Assembly (NCBI RefSeq): GCF_040054535.1
Contig: NC_090779.1
Location: 18,524,501 to 18,588,500 of the forward strand
Length of the DNA: 64,000 bases
DNA from: Antennarius striatus
Taxonomy: Eukaryota; Chordata; Actinopteri; Lophiiformes; Antennariidae
Reading direction: 5' to 3'
Numbering within the stretch: the first letter of the stretch is position 1; each line of letters starts with the position of its first letter. A program made the position numbers and the translations under genes. Positions 47,821-59,904 of this stretch are shown one piece after another. The notes beneath the pieces were generated by a model. It was not told the DNA's origin. It searched no databases and saw only the letters and a list, made by a program, of their open reading frames with translations.

Positions 47821-48596
47821 GTCAGTACGATGTTTTATGGAACTTGGCTCAGATATGAGCTGACAAGCTGCCTTGCTGGAGAGAATTTTTCCCTCATTAT
47901 AAAGCAGGTGTTTCGAATGAAATTACCAATATTGATTGAAAATAAACATTTTTGTTTTAGTTTGATATTCAGTTCCAAATGTATTTTACTGGTATCTTTT
48001 TACTTTGGATTTGATAGTGATCCAGATTTATTACTTTACGTATACACATACTTCACATTACATATACATTCATGTCAGCAATGGTTCAGTTTCTAATATG
48101 GTTGAATCTTGAGTATTTGCGACAGTGTTGACAAATTCTGCAATCGTGGCTTTCTTTTTCACTAACCTATTGTTGTTATATCCACCATTAAAAATCTACC
48201 ATTCGGTTGACATTTATTTATGCTATAAAGGGTGGCCCAATCTCCAGAACTGTGGCAATAAACTGTCACAAACAGTAGTATACTCCTTTCCTCAGTATAG
48301 GCTTCTAATTGGCTACCTTGTCAGTGTTTGGTTTCTCTGTTTCCACCAATTACAAACAATCACACATTACCCTTTTCCTAAACGGATAGACTGCTTGTCT
48401 TAGCTTGGTTTTCTTTCTCTCTCAGACCATCAGCTCATCAAACTCTTAAATTCTCGTACTGACAAGCTACATTTTGCTAGATACGCATCCTTGTACATCC
48501 TTATAAGAGATTTTATTAGACCTGACCGAAATAACGCAATTACCATTTTCTTTCCTATATCAGTATTAAATTAAAGGGGTATTGCAAGCAACACTT

Positions 48597-48790
48597 TGTC
48601 TATTGCAAGCAGCACTTCTTCTTTCGGCTTTTCCCTTCAGGGGTCGCCAAAGTTGCCTCCATCTAACCCTGTATTCTGCATCCTCTTCTCTCACACCAAC
48701 TACCTTCATGTCCTCTTTCACTATATCCATAAACCTCTTTGGTCTTCCTCTAGGCCTCCTGCCTGGCAGCACTGGGGAGATGAAATATCC
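48597..48790 (-). mobile_element. RTE-like LINE, 3' end fragment
   Basis: The minus strand reads [39 protein letters not shown] and RPLKGKAERR, matching the 33.8-kb fragment. It ends in the characteristic CGAAAGAAGAAG tail. Confidence 0.85.
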
Positions 48791-48906
48791 CATTGCAATT
48801 CAAGGGTCCAAGAAATATTCCATTGCTGTTCAGGGTTCAACCTGTCAATACACTACCTTTACACATAGCCTTTCAATACAATTTGGGAGTTCAGGATGGA
48901 GTTGCT

Positions 48907-49293
48907 GAAAGTAGTACCTGACAAGTGCATAGCTTTGACCTTTCATGGTAGGTCAAAGCTATGCACTAGCTTTGACCACAGATCAAAGCTTGTGCATAGG
49001 TACATCAAAGCACTAGCTTTGATCTATGATCTTACTCACACTGGCCTTCTCTCTCATATTTCTATCTTATCCGGATCCTGAGTGTACAAAAGTTGAAATT
49101 GGACCTTGACCTAGTCAAGATCAGCATGTCATTTTCATCCCCTTTGCTGTCCAAGTAATCTGTTTTTTGTTTCATCTTTCTATCTGCAACGGTCGCAAAG
49201 AAATTTGGTGAATATATGAACAAACAAACGAACACACGAACAAACATGAACACTGCCAATTATGATACATCACTGCTTTGAAGCAGGATGTAA
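48907..49293 (+). repeat. palindrome-rich repeat family, copy 2 (longest uninterrupted)
   Basis: 387 bp from GAAAGTAGTACCTGACAA to GAAGCAGGATGTAAT. It contains a long hairpin (GTGCATAGCTTTGACC and its complement around a short loop, 48927-48966), a second palindrome GATCAAAGC/GCTTTGATC-like near 49005-49026, and CTTGACCTAGTCAAGAT. No open frame. Confidence 0.78.
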
Positions 49294-49299
49294 TATTTT

Positions 49300-50080
49300 T
49301 TTTTACTGTCTTTGTTAAACTTGGCTCAAGGAGTGCAAAAAACCAAGGTTTTTCCTTTTGTAAAAGATAAGAGAAAATCACCTACCAGCCCCCTTCAAGG
49401 GGCTAATTAATGCACTGTGTTCCATTTGTTCTATTTACAAAGGAAAATGAACAAGCCACAATTTTAAATAGTAAAAATTTCTCTTGTTAGGCTAGACTAA
49501 GCAAATCCTCTATAATCTGACAGGCTGCATTACAGCAAGCAGCAATCATGCAGGTGTGTAAAGATCAGAAAGTATACTGGGTTTTAAGTCTCACCTGAGC
49601 TCCTTTCCTCCTCACTCTTTACATCACTATTTGTATAAAAAAACAACTTCTCACTACAAAGGACTTCAGTGAAATTCTGTTTGGAAACATGATTTCAGTG
49701 AAATTAACATGATCAGAGAACCCATTTTAATTAATTATATAATTGCATGTTTGCAAAGTTTGAGCTATGTATTTGCATTGTTGACCAATAGAAACTCATC
49801 TTGAATTTTCATTGGACTAAAAGTTGCACAACTCTGGCCAGGGTGGCATCTGCTCACAAGAGATACAATAAATACACCTAACACCTAACAGTGACTGGCA
49901 CAGCCAAAAGCCATTGCATAAATTACATAATTAACATAATGACATAATTATAACAACAGAAAAACAGAAGAACCTAACATAAAAACAAAGCATAGGAACA
50001 TGAAAGAAGAAAGAAAGCATCAGATGTAGACGATGTAGGATCAGAACACGTAGATGACCCGAGCTGTAAACTGACACTAA
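49300..50080. other. no recognised gene
   Basis: No coding homology or clear element boundary was seen. Confidence 0.4.
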
Positions 50081-50089
50081 GGACCCCCA

Positions 50090-50280
50090 CAAAATATCCC
50101 ACAGGGCATCCACAGTGCGTCCCAGGCCCCCCTAGTCTATCCCTTCTCAGCCAACCTTGATGACCCTGCAGCTTCGGCCCCCCTCCATCTGAGAGTGTGG
50201 TTGTGCCCCCTGATGGCACGGAGCGCAAAGGAAGTCCTTAGTCTCTCAGTGGAGGAGCTTGGTGACAGCAGTCTACTAAA
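50090..50280 (-). mobile_element. CR1/L2/Rex1-like LINE, C-terminal fragment
   Basis: The minus strand reads LLSPSSSTERLRTSFALRAI and RGHNHTLRW, parallel to the ASTERLRSSFVPRPIRGYND end at 33.5 kb. Confidence 0.65.
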
Positions 50281-50792
50281 TATATTAAGAATCACCACAA
50301 ATACTTTGTTCAAATGAGATGAATACAAATTAAGTTTTTTGGAAGTAAAACAAACCCCTAAAGGTTCTCTAAATATAAAACTGCAAAACTACAGGGTCGT
50401 GTACTACAGTCCAAAAAAACTCAGTGTTGCATATGGTCTGCTATAGCCTTGTTTTCCTCATTGCTGGATGTGTTGACTAATTAATACAGAACATGATGCA
50501 AGACACATGCAATACATTTAAGTTAAAATAAAAGCCTTGATCATTTATAAATGTTATCTCGTATTACCCCTCCATAAATCCTCATGGTATATGGTTACAA
50601 AGAATAAGTTCCGCAACACTCAGGGGGAGAGTTGACTGCTTACAAGTCCTTGTTGAGTCATAAAAAGTAGTCATTTGGACATCTAGTTTGAGAATTATGG
50701 TCAAAACACAAGAAATTCCCCTCCAAGGACAGACAAGAACCAAGGCAGTCAGAGACAGCAACATCCCTGTGAAGGGTGGGTCAGGGTACCGT

Positions 50793-52033
50793 GAAAGTAG
50801 TACCTGACAAATGCAAGGCTGTGACCTTTCAGGGTAGGTCAAAACAGACCTACTATCTTTCAGGGAAGGTCAAAGATATGCACTAGCTTTGGCCATAGAT
50901 CAAAGCTAGTGCATAAGTAGATCAAAGCACTAGCTTTGATCTATGGTCTTACTCAAACTGGCCTTCTCCCTCGTCTTTCTCTTTCAGTGGTTCTTAACCT
51001 TGTTGGAGGTACCAAACCCCGGCAGTTTCATTTGCTCACTCACTGAACCGTTTTTTAGTAAAACTTTTTTTTTCATATTTAAGACACAAGTATATGTTTC
51101 GGTGCGTTTAATGAACTGTGCATTTATGTCACCTTTTTTCAAAGAACAAAACCAAGACAATGCATGAACTCACATGATATTACCTATCTGCAAATCAGTG
51201 TGAGTTCTGCTGTTGTTATTGAGAGACCAGTTCAGATATGCTTGGTTTCACATTGGCAAGTGCTACTCTTACGCAAACTATTTTTTTTCTTTTCCATGCA
51301 GCTTAAGGAAGTGTTCCTTTATTTTTGATGGTGCGGGACTAGAATTGCTTAACTTGACATTGCAAATCATGCAGATTGGAAGCTGACTCCCATCATGTTC
51401 CGTTATACATGTAAATCCATGTTGCACATATTCATCTGACCACTTTCTTTTTTTGCTCGCAATAGTTACTATGAATTAAAATATTAAGAAAGCAATCAGA
51501 TGACGTACCATCCTGACAGGCATAAATCAACTACTGAGCGTGCAAAATCCCATGTAGCACAGGTAGCCTAATTGATGTAGAGTGATCACCTGCAGCCAGT
51601 GATGGCTAAGGGGGGCGTGTCATCACGAATTGACACGGTGTGTCAAACATACACAGTGATTCCTGTATGTTCGGCGGAGGTCCAGACAAAACACCCGGCG
51701 TAATGTGTTGACAATGTGTCAGGTCTTTTGTCTGGATCTCTGTCTCCACCGAACAACTGAGACTGACTCACCGAACCCCTAGGGTTCAATCGAACTGCTG
51801 TTCTATCTTATCCAGTTCCTGAGGGTACAAAAGTTGAAATTTAACTTTGACCTAGTTTTTTCAAGTTTCCTAGTTTCATCTCATTTTCATCCCCTTTTGC
51901 CACCCGAATAATCTGCTTTTTGTTTCATCTTTCTATCAGCAACGGTTGCGAAGATGTTTGGTGGACATACGAACGGACGAACACACAAACACTGACAATT
52001 ATAATACATCACCACTTTGAAGTGGGATGTAAT
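50793..52033 (+). repeat. palindrome-rich repeat family, copy 3, split by a hAT insertion
   Basis: The left part 50793-50984 and right part 51801-52033 together match copy 2, from GAAAGTAGTACCTGACAA to GAAGTGGGATGTAAT. The break falls inside the CTTTCTATCTTATCC block that is continuous in the other copies. Confidence 0.8.
50985..51800. mobile_element. non-autonomous hAT nested in a repeat
   Basis: 816 bp. The left end is CAGTGGTTCTTAACCTTG; the right end in reverse is CAGCAGTTCGATTGAACCCT. The flanks TTCTCTTT (50977-50984) and TTCTATCT (51801-51808) match at 6 of 8 positions, and TTCTATCT is the ancestral sequence in the other copies of the host repeat. No transposase frame. Confidence 0.87.
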
Positions 52034-52039
52034 AACAGC

Positions 52040-53708
52040 TTCAAAACAGTTTGTAAGATAATAAAATGTTTTTGGTAATGTTACTTACACAAATCCTTGT
52101 TCATGAGCATGGATGAAACTCACAGATTATGTTTTTTCATTTCATTATGAAACTTATTTTGTCAACCTGAACCTGCACATCATTAGTAAATATATTGATG
52201 CAATGCCATTCTGTCCATGCAGAATGTTTTCATTTTGGATTGACAGAGACATATGGCTTTGACTCAAATCAAAATGAAAATCTCAATCATCTAAATGAAT
52301 GCTAGAATTTGCTCTCTTGCCATTATAAACACCATATGCTTCCATATTTGTGTGTAAATATTGTATTATGATAAACACAATACAATAAAAAATCTTCATT
52401 AAAAACGCTCGGACATTCATTATCTATAGTTTGAATATGAAAACTATGTAAGACCATTCAGTTATGTTTACCGTACTCAGCATCCCGCTGTCTTTCGGAA
52501 AGGTTTACTGCTGGACCAACTCAGCAGTCCGTTCAAGGACAAAAGAGGTTGTTAAGTAAATAATTTACTCTCAGCAATTGTTGCCTTTTGTTGGCTCCCC
52601 CTCGGTCTCTGCTAGGGGCCTCTTCTGAGACATGGGTTGTTTTCAAGTAACAGGCGGTGAAAATGGACATCTCATTATTTTTAATGGGTGTTTGAGATGG
52701 GCTCCATTTCAGTGGTGTGCCGTCATTTAGATATCTGGTCAGAGAGTGGGATAAAAGGAAAATGGATGAGGAACAGAGGGAACACATTTCTCCATTGTGT
52801 TGGAGGTGTGCACTAACTGTTGTTGCATCCAGGAGAATGTCTAAATGTGTGTTTACTTTGATCAGTGGCGCTGACAGAAAGAGGCAGAGAACAAGGGAGA
52901 GGAGTAATAAATAGAAGGAAAACTCCACTTTTTCAATGAAACGTAACCGTGTATGCCTCTACATGTAACTCAGGCGGCCACAGCACATGCTAATTGTGAT
53001 CATTTTTCAATCGACATTAGTCAGTTGGCCAGTGACCTCATCTTTAAAGTGCCACTCCACAAACACAGTGTTTAGGTACACATATCTTCTATAACCCTGG
53101 AGCTTCTACCAGCCTGAACAAAATGACATTTTTCATCTTGTTTTCCATCTAGATGACTTTTAATTAAGTCTCTTTGCTGTGTTCCCCGTGGCTGCTCTAA
53201 TCAGACCACAGGAGCACTGTCTCTTTCTTGCTTGTTTCATAAGGATTCCCACAGCATCTGTTGGCCCCCTGTGTCCTTGGAACACCCTCTCTGCCAGTCT
53301 TCCCACACACTGGGAGAGACACAAGAACATGGAACCCAGCATGGGCATTTCAATACAGCAAAAGACAATCAGTGGGTGGTTGTCATATCATTGATTAAGA
53401 TTGGTGAGGTTATTCTGCAGGACCAATATGCACAGATGCTCCCTGATAATGACCAGGCTGAAACAAACTGGACTTCTAATTTATAAATTGAGACATGTTG
53501 AGAAATATCTTAAGAAATTAATGCTTGCTTTAATATCAGTTTTCAAGATTATCTCTGATTTGTTTTGGGTGTGTAGCATATGCAAGTTATTTTAGTCAAC
53601 TATCGGAGACAGATACAGCTGTTCTGTTAAGTGTAATAGCGAAGCCCAAAAGTACTTCCAAGTCAAAATAACATTTGATTTGGTAAAATGTATTATTTTC
53701 ACACTGAG
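52040..53708. other. no recognised gene
   Basis: Several short open frames on both strands at 52.5-53.6 kb, none with recognisable motifs. Confidence 0.4.
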
Positions 53709-53718
53709 ACCTAAGAAG

Positions 53719-54103
53719 GACCAGACAGTGGCCGAGTGGATCATGCTCTTGTCTCACAGCAGGAAGGTTCTGGTGTCGAGTCCCTCTGTGCAATTTGCAT
53801 GGTTTCCCCGTGTCAGCTTGGGTTCATTCGGGGTTCTCCAGCTTCTTCTCACGCCCCCAAAATATGCAATTTAGGTGAATTGATCACTGATTGATTGATC
53901 ACAATTTAGGTGTGAGTATGTACATGAGTGTTTTTTTTTTTTTTTTTTGTGTGGGCCTGCAATTCCCTGGTGACACATCTGGGATGTACTCCACCTCCTG
54001 CCATTAAGCAGCTGGGAAAGGCTCCAGCAACATCCTTTATCCCCAATGCCAATATACCTGGACGATTATGGTCATCTTGTCTTCAAAAAGATTGATGGAT
54101 AAA
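53719..54103 (+). mobile_element. tRNA-derived SINE with 10-bp target duplication
   Basis: A box TGGCCGAGTGG (53729-53739) and B box GGTGTCGAGTCCC (53772-53784), then a body with TTCTCCAGCTTC and an internal T18 run at 53931-53948. The tail is GATTGATGGATAAA. The flanks are the identical 10-mers ACCTAAGAAG at 53709-53718 and 54104-54113. Confidence 0.9.
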
Positions 54104-54119
54104 ACCTAAGAAGCTCCTT

Positions 54120-57100
54120 TCAAGGTCATGGATCTACCCAGTATTATTTCTGGCATTTACAGGTAGTCCTCAATATACGAAGATTCGATTAACACTCGGA
54201 GATACAAACAAACTTGCACTGCCATGTCTGACTATTGTACTGCAGTTCACCTTTCCGCCAAAACCCCTGCCGAGCAGCACCAATGCGTCCACCCGTCTGG
54301 CCCTCAAGAATGAAATTATAAAGAGCAAAAGTTTACTGTGCATAAACTAATCTGAATTCAAAACAATCACATGAGTTATGAATGACGTTTAACAGTCGTG
54401 CATTTCCTTTGAAAATCGACATATAATTGGAAACGCCTCATTCATTTATTTTATTTTGATGACTCATCAATAGGTGTTTGGCAATTGTAAAGCGTTACCT
54501 AATGTAGAATGTGTAAAAAAACACATGAAACTGCAATCATTTTAGTGCATTTATCTCCACATTATTACACTGGAGAAGTGTTAGACATTTGTTACCTTGA
54601 GATATGCTCCACAAATTGTTCCTCACCATAGTAATCACTTGTTCTGTTAACAGAGCGAAGACAGGATGAGGTGACGTCATAAGCCAAACTTTGGAAGTTG
54701 GAAACAATTCGGAGGCTCACACTTGTACAGAGCTTGTAATAGTTTGGAGAGGAAGAGTGTCGTGATCGTGAGAAAATATGACTGAGATGATGGAGAGGAT
54801 GAATGGAGGGAGCTTTGAATCCCCTTCACTGCAACCCCTGGATCCCAGAGAGCTGCTGCAGAGCTGACTAGATATGCCATAGCTACAACAACAAAAACAT
54901 TAGTTTTTGTTAAATGACATTGAACAGTTATATTTTTGTAGCTAGGTTGTTATTTTCCCATCAAAAGCCCTTCATCACTGTATTTTTTGTTGTTTTATAG
55001 AAGACAATATTTTTGAGGTTACACTTAAAGAATACTAGCTTCAGTAATTGTTCTGCTTTTCACAGCCACTTAGTGTGCAGGACAAAAGTATGATGTGCTT
55101 TACTTCCCTAATTACATGGCTGTTTTGCTTGGAATTTTCAATGTGATAAAATGAAAGTTGGAGTCGAGAGGTGTTCAATTTCTAGAAGAAAGGGCATTGT
55201 CTTTCATAATTGTGTTCTTCCTATTCAATAAGATTAGACAAAAAAATCCAATTGGAGATGGTTCGTAGGTTCAGCGCTTTATCATCGCTCATTTCTCCAT
55301 GCATAAAATGGGCTGCTTAATATCCACTTTGTTCTCCATTTATTTATGGGTTGGATCTAAATGAATTAATTTTGATTTTCTCTACACCCTTCTCTCTGTC
55401 ATTCTTGGCAGAACAATGAGCAAATGTCAGGAATCAATATGTGATTAAAATATGTCACTTTTTTTCACCAGGTCAGGTACAGTGAGGATTCACAGAACAA
55501 AGGACATTTGTCTCTGCCTATACTGCATGTTAAGCAGCAAAATAAGAGACTGATCTTTTAAAACATGCACATCCTGTCTTTCTGCTTCCTTCTCATTACC
55601 AAAGTTAGAACACTTATTTTACGTGCATCTTCCTCCCATGTGGGGTTACCATTAATGGCAGACAGGATGGTGAGATGAAATGATGAGCTCTGACTTTAAA
55701 TCACATCAGTTTAAGGGAAATTCCACAGAGACCTTAAAGAGTGTTTCAGCTTTCACCTGCTGCACCAAGCAATATCTCACAAATCGCCCACACATACACA
55801 ACGTTTATTTATATTAGAGTGGCAAATGAATGCCTTTCTTACTTGGTGACATATTTAATGGAAAATACAAAATTAATAAATTGGAATGATGCAGAGAGGG
55901 GTAGACTATTTTTCCTGTTTGAATTATAAAACTGTGTATCAACTGCTGGGAAGATATATTGATAAGTTGTATGTGTTGCATCTCGGTTACTTATTGGTCT
56001 GAAGAAATATTTTGAGGTTAAAATAAAAAGGTGATATAAAACACAAGAGCAACAATGGCCAAGGTAGTAGTCGATATATACGAGAATGACAATGATAAAT
56101 AAAGGTGCTATAATATTAGGAAATAATTAAAGATTCATTTGCTGGGAGGTAGAATCTAACCCGGATGTGATGATTTCTTAAGAATGTGACGTGGTACTAA
56201 TAAAATAAGACAAGCATAAGCCAGTGATAGTTAAATGTTAACAAGCATATTCATGAATCGGATCCCTCCTGGCTTGATTTGAGGTTGGATTTAGATAATG
56301 TCTATCCTGAAGAGATGGTAAAAACTTTCCAAAATTTAGATTCCGTAGCTTATATCACTAAGAAGCTGACATATGTTAAATACTGATGTTTTAAATTTTC
56401 ACTCTGAAATGGATGTAGATTTAATACATAGCACAGGTGTGTACATACAGAAGGGTAGAGCTCATTAAAGTGTTTTAGGCATCTTGTTGAATTTATTTAT
56501 TGAGTTGAATTTACATTACTCTAAACAGTGTGAAATCACACTCACTCTTGGGTTGTTCTGTGAATACCTATGACTTCCGGTAAGCAGCGATCAATTTCTA
56601 AGGCCTTGAGTTAGCCAATGGCAAGTGGTAGTTCTACTTCAGACCATGATTCATGTGGTTTTCACCATACGTAGACACAGGGTGGGATTTGTCAAAAAAC
56701 TGCATAGGTGTTGTAAATTCCCAATGTTTTATATGTCATTGTGATGTTTATATTTTCTGATGTTATGTTACATTTGCAATGTTATTGTGAAGTTCTAATT
56801 TAGTCAGGCACTATTGAAAACAGCCTGATGCGCCGCGGAGTCCGAGCGGCGATGTCCGGTCAGTTAGCGATAGTTAGCGATCGGAAAACAATATACATGA
56901 TACACTGAGGCTGTTTCTTTATTCGAAATGAGTTGCTAACTCATGTGAGTTCTGTAATGCTGCTGAAAGTTTATGTAGGTTTTGCCCAAATCCAAACTGT
57001 TCCCTGTGTGGCGCCTCGCTCTAATCGGAGCACCTGTGGATAAGGGGGTTCCATCAAACAAATTACAGTGATGGGGCTGTCCTCCTGGCTTATAATGGGT

Positions 57101-57770
57101 GCTCAGGTATACTGTACGTAGGAACCAATATTGGCTGGGTTAGGTTTCTGCCCGGAAGCATTAACAGTTTTTTGAATGCTTTTTGAATGTCTATAAATGC
57201 GGTAAAGATAAAAAAATTGTCATTATTGGAAATAATGTTAACTAGACTGGCTTGTCTATAGGGCAAATACAATCATCCACTTCGGTTTTGCTCGTCTAAC
57301 CCATGTCTCAACTATTCACAGATTTCCATGGAACTCAGTTCAGTAATTTTTGTGCGATTGAGAAAATGTAGAAAAATGTCCCACCTAACGTGATGATTTT
57401 AAAAAAAAATCCTGGATGTGTTCAGATCTAGACAAAAATTACAATTTATCCCCTGACCCTGGTCATCCGTTTACCAGGTTTTGTGGAAAGCCCTCCAGTA
57501 GTGTTTGAATAATAAATTCAAACAGTCAATGATCTGTCCAAGTTATAAAAAAGAGAAAAAAAAACACCATTTGCAGAGGAAATGATTGATTATGAAATTA
57601 CATTGGATTATTGTGTTTTGTTAAAATTTTGTTTGATAAAGATGAAAAAGTTCTCTTACTGATTAAACTTCACGTTTTTTCATTTGCAATTTGGCTCATC
57701 CCCAGCCTACAAACATAGATTTTGTATTTAATTACCTTAGAAACAGGAGGACCTTCAATACAGTAGCCCT
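54120..57770. other. no recognised gene; candidate conserved non-coding block at 55226-55385
   Basis: 3.6 kb without coding frames or recognised repeats. The 55226-55385 part has several ATTA/TAAT cores and is discussed as a finding. Confidence 0.4.
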
Positions 57771-57774
57771 GAAT

Positions 57775-57828
57775 CAAACAAACAAACAAACAAACAAACA
57801 AACAAACAAACAAACAAACAAACAAACA
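57775..57828. repeat. (CAAA)n microsatellite
   Basis: About 13 uninterrupted AAAC units. Confidence 0.96.
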
Positions 57829-57829
57829 A

Positions 57830-59505
57830 GGGTGACAATGCTTTTGCATGTCATGTGAAAAGGACAAAAATCACCTATAAACAGATTAATTGCCAGTGAT
57901 AAGGACAACTCAAGAAAAAATGGGCTATGCTCTTTTTTTTTTTCAAGCAAAGCCACCAAAAAAAACACTTGGTTTTTCTTTATTTGTATTGTCAACATAC
58001 TGATAATGGTATGCTTTCCATTAAATTTCAAAACAACAGTCAAATGACTCCCTGGGATTAACTCATTGTGGAAGACTTGTTAATTTCTTCAGCAGTGGGA
58101 TAACACAATTTATCTTAGCAGAACAATCCTGTAATTTTTGAGGATTTGTCATGTTTTTGGCATTAAATTTGATACAGTACTTGCTGTTAATTGAACTGCT
58201 GTTAAAGAGATACGCAGTCTAGGATAGGGTGAAAGCAAATGGAGAACAAAAGGGTGGGAGCAGGCAGAAGACAGCAGGAAATGAATAAGGATGATAAAGG
58301 ACAAGGGCCCGGGCAAAGTTTATCCCCAGGGCTTGTACCATAGCTCTGTTCTTCCATTTTGAAGGTCCCTTAAGAAGGTTAGGGTCAGGCGGCAACCCAA
58401 ATCAATGCACTGAGAAGGGACTGAGAGGGTCCATGCTAATACTTGCTCCATGATAATACCGCCTACTGAATCCCTGCTGGGTAATACCATCCATCATGCC
58501 TGCTGCTGCCACCAGCACAGATAGATAGATGGCTGAGAAATGCTCTTGCATCGTTTCCTTGAGTCCCAGAGCTGATTTTAATAAATGTGATAATAGGGCA
58601 GGAGGAAGTCCCTGCACAGTCTTTTTCCCTTCAGACAAAGAGATAAATGCTATGTCTTGCAGGTCTAGTGGGAAAGAAAGATGTTAATACATATATTACT
58701 TTTTATTTGCCCCAGCTTTTGCGTTACAGTGCTGATACATCACAGAAGCTATTGATTGGACTCTGTCCTGACAAGGGCTTATAAATGAGATATTTCATCA
58801 TCATAAGGCAAGCCAACTCATTTTCTAACTGTGAGGCTCTTTGTCTGGCCGGTGTTGTTTTGCTTCAAGTTTAATTCGGCCTCATGAATAGATTTTTCTA
58901 TGGGGCAATGGCTGAAATTATGCTCCATCTTGAGTGAAGGATAAATTCTTTGTTAGAGGCTACCCTCACTCGTCTGAGACACATTAAGCAAGTTCCAGTT
59001 CTCTTACATTCCTATAATTGTTTTCACAACTACAAATGCAGGAACACATTGTTGATTAAGAATTAGTCCCATTGCATACCCTAAATCACGACTCAAAGAA
59101 AACTTTCCATGCTTTAAATTGGTTGTTAAATGTTGACTTGTGAAGATTGATTGCAGAATGGATTGGAGAGGCTACAGAGCAGGACAAGCAGCAGAGCATG
59201 TTGCTTGCTGACTTCAAAGCCAGAGGTTTTCAACTTGGTGGGCTGGTCAAGACAGGAAACCCTGAAGGCAGGCAGGGGTGACAATGAGACGGGACAAGTG
59301 ATTGTTATCACCAAGCAAGATTACAAAATGGTGAGTGTATGCAGAAAGCCTGTATCATATAGGTGAACATACTATATGCTCTGATGAAGCGTGAGGAGCT
59401 GATACTGCAGCACCCTGTTGAGCTGAATAAAATGATCAGTTTTAGGCATGAAGAAAGATTAGCAGGAGGGGGTCCTCAAGCCTACTCTATGAAGTAAGCT
59501 AGTGA
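57830..59505. other. no recognised gene; candidate conserved non-coding block at 58730-58985
   Basis: A 78-codon minus-strand frame at 58638-58402 has no recognisable motif. The rest is non-coding in appearance. Confidence 0.4.
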
Positions 59506-59507
59506 AA

Positions 59508-59902
59508 AATTCTTCTTCTTCTTTTTCTTTCGGCTTTACCCTTCAGGGGTCGCCACAGTGAATCAATTGCATCTACCTAACCCTGTCTTCTGCATCCCAT
59601 TCTCTCACATCAACTACCTTCATGTCCTCTTTTACTATATCCATCCTACGAACACACTTTCCTCCTCTCCTTCGACCAAAAGTAGTCAAATTTCCACCGG
59701 CACCCTGTAGGTCAACAGCACCGATGGCGGTCGCTGTTAACCCGGGCCTCGACCGATCCGGTCATAGGTTTGATTCGCATGTTTGATTTGGCAAAAGTTT
59801 TATGTCGGATGCCCTTCCTGACACAACCCTCTGTATTTATCCGGGGTTGGGACCGGCACCATAAGACACTGGCTTCTGTCCTCTTGCGGTTACATTAAGC
59901 AA
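59508..59902 (-). mobile_element. RTE-like short derivative: 5' UTR joined to 3' end
   Basis: On the minus strand the 5' region (GTCAGGAAGGGCATCCGACA, then GGAAAGTGTGTTCGTAGG) runs directly into the 3' coding end (GGATATAGTAAAAGAGGACA) and the 3' terminus with a CTT-type (AAG)n tail. The entire endonuclease and reverse transcriptase region is missing, leaving about 395 bp with both termini. It could have moved as a non-autonomous element using an RTE enzyme, or be a simple deletion. Confidence 0.82.
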
Positions 59903-59904
59903 GC

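Noticed and set aside
58402..58638. 78-codon minus-strand frame
   Set aside because: No motif, no splice partners; likely chance.
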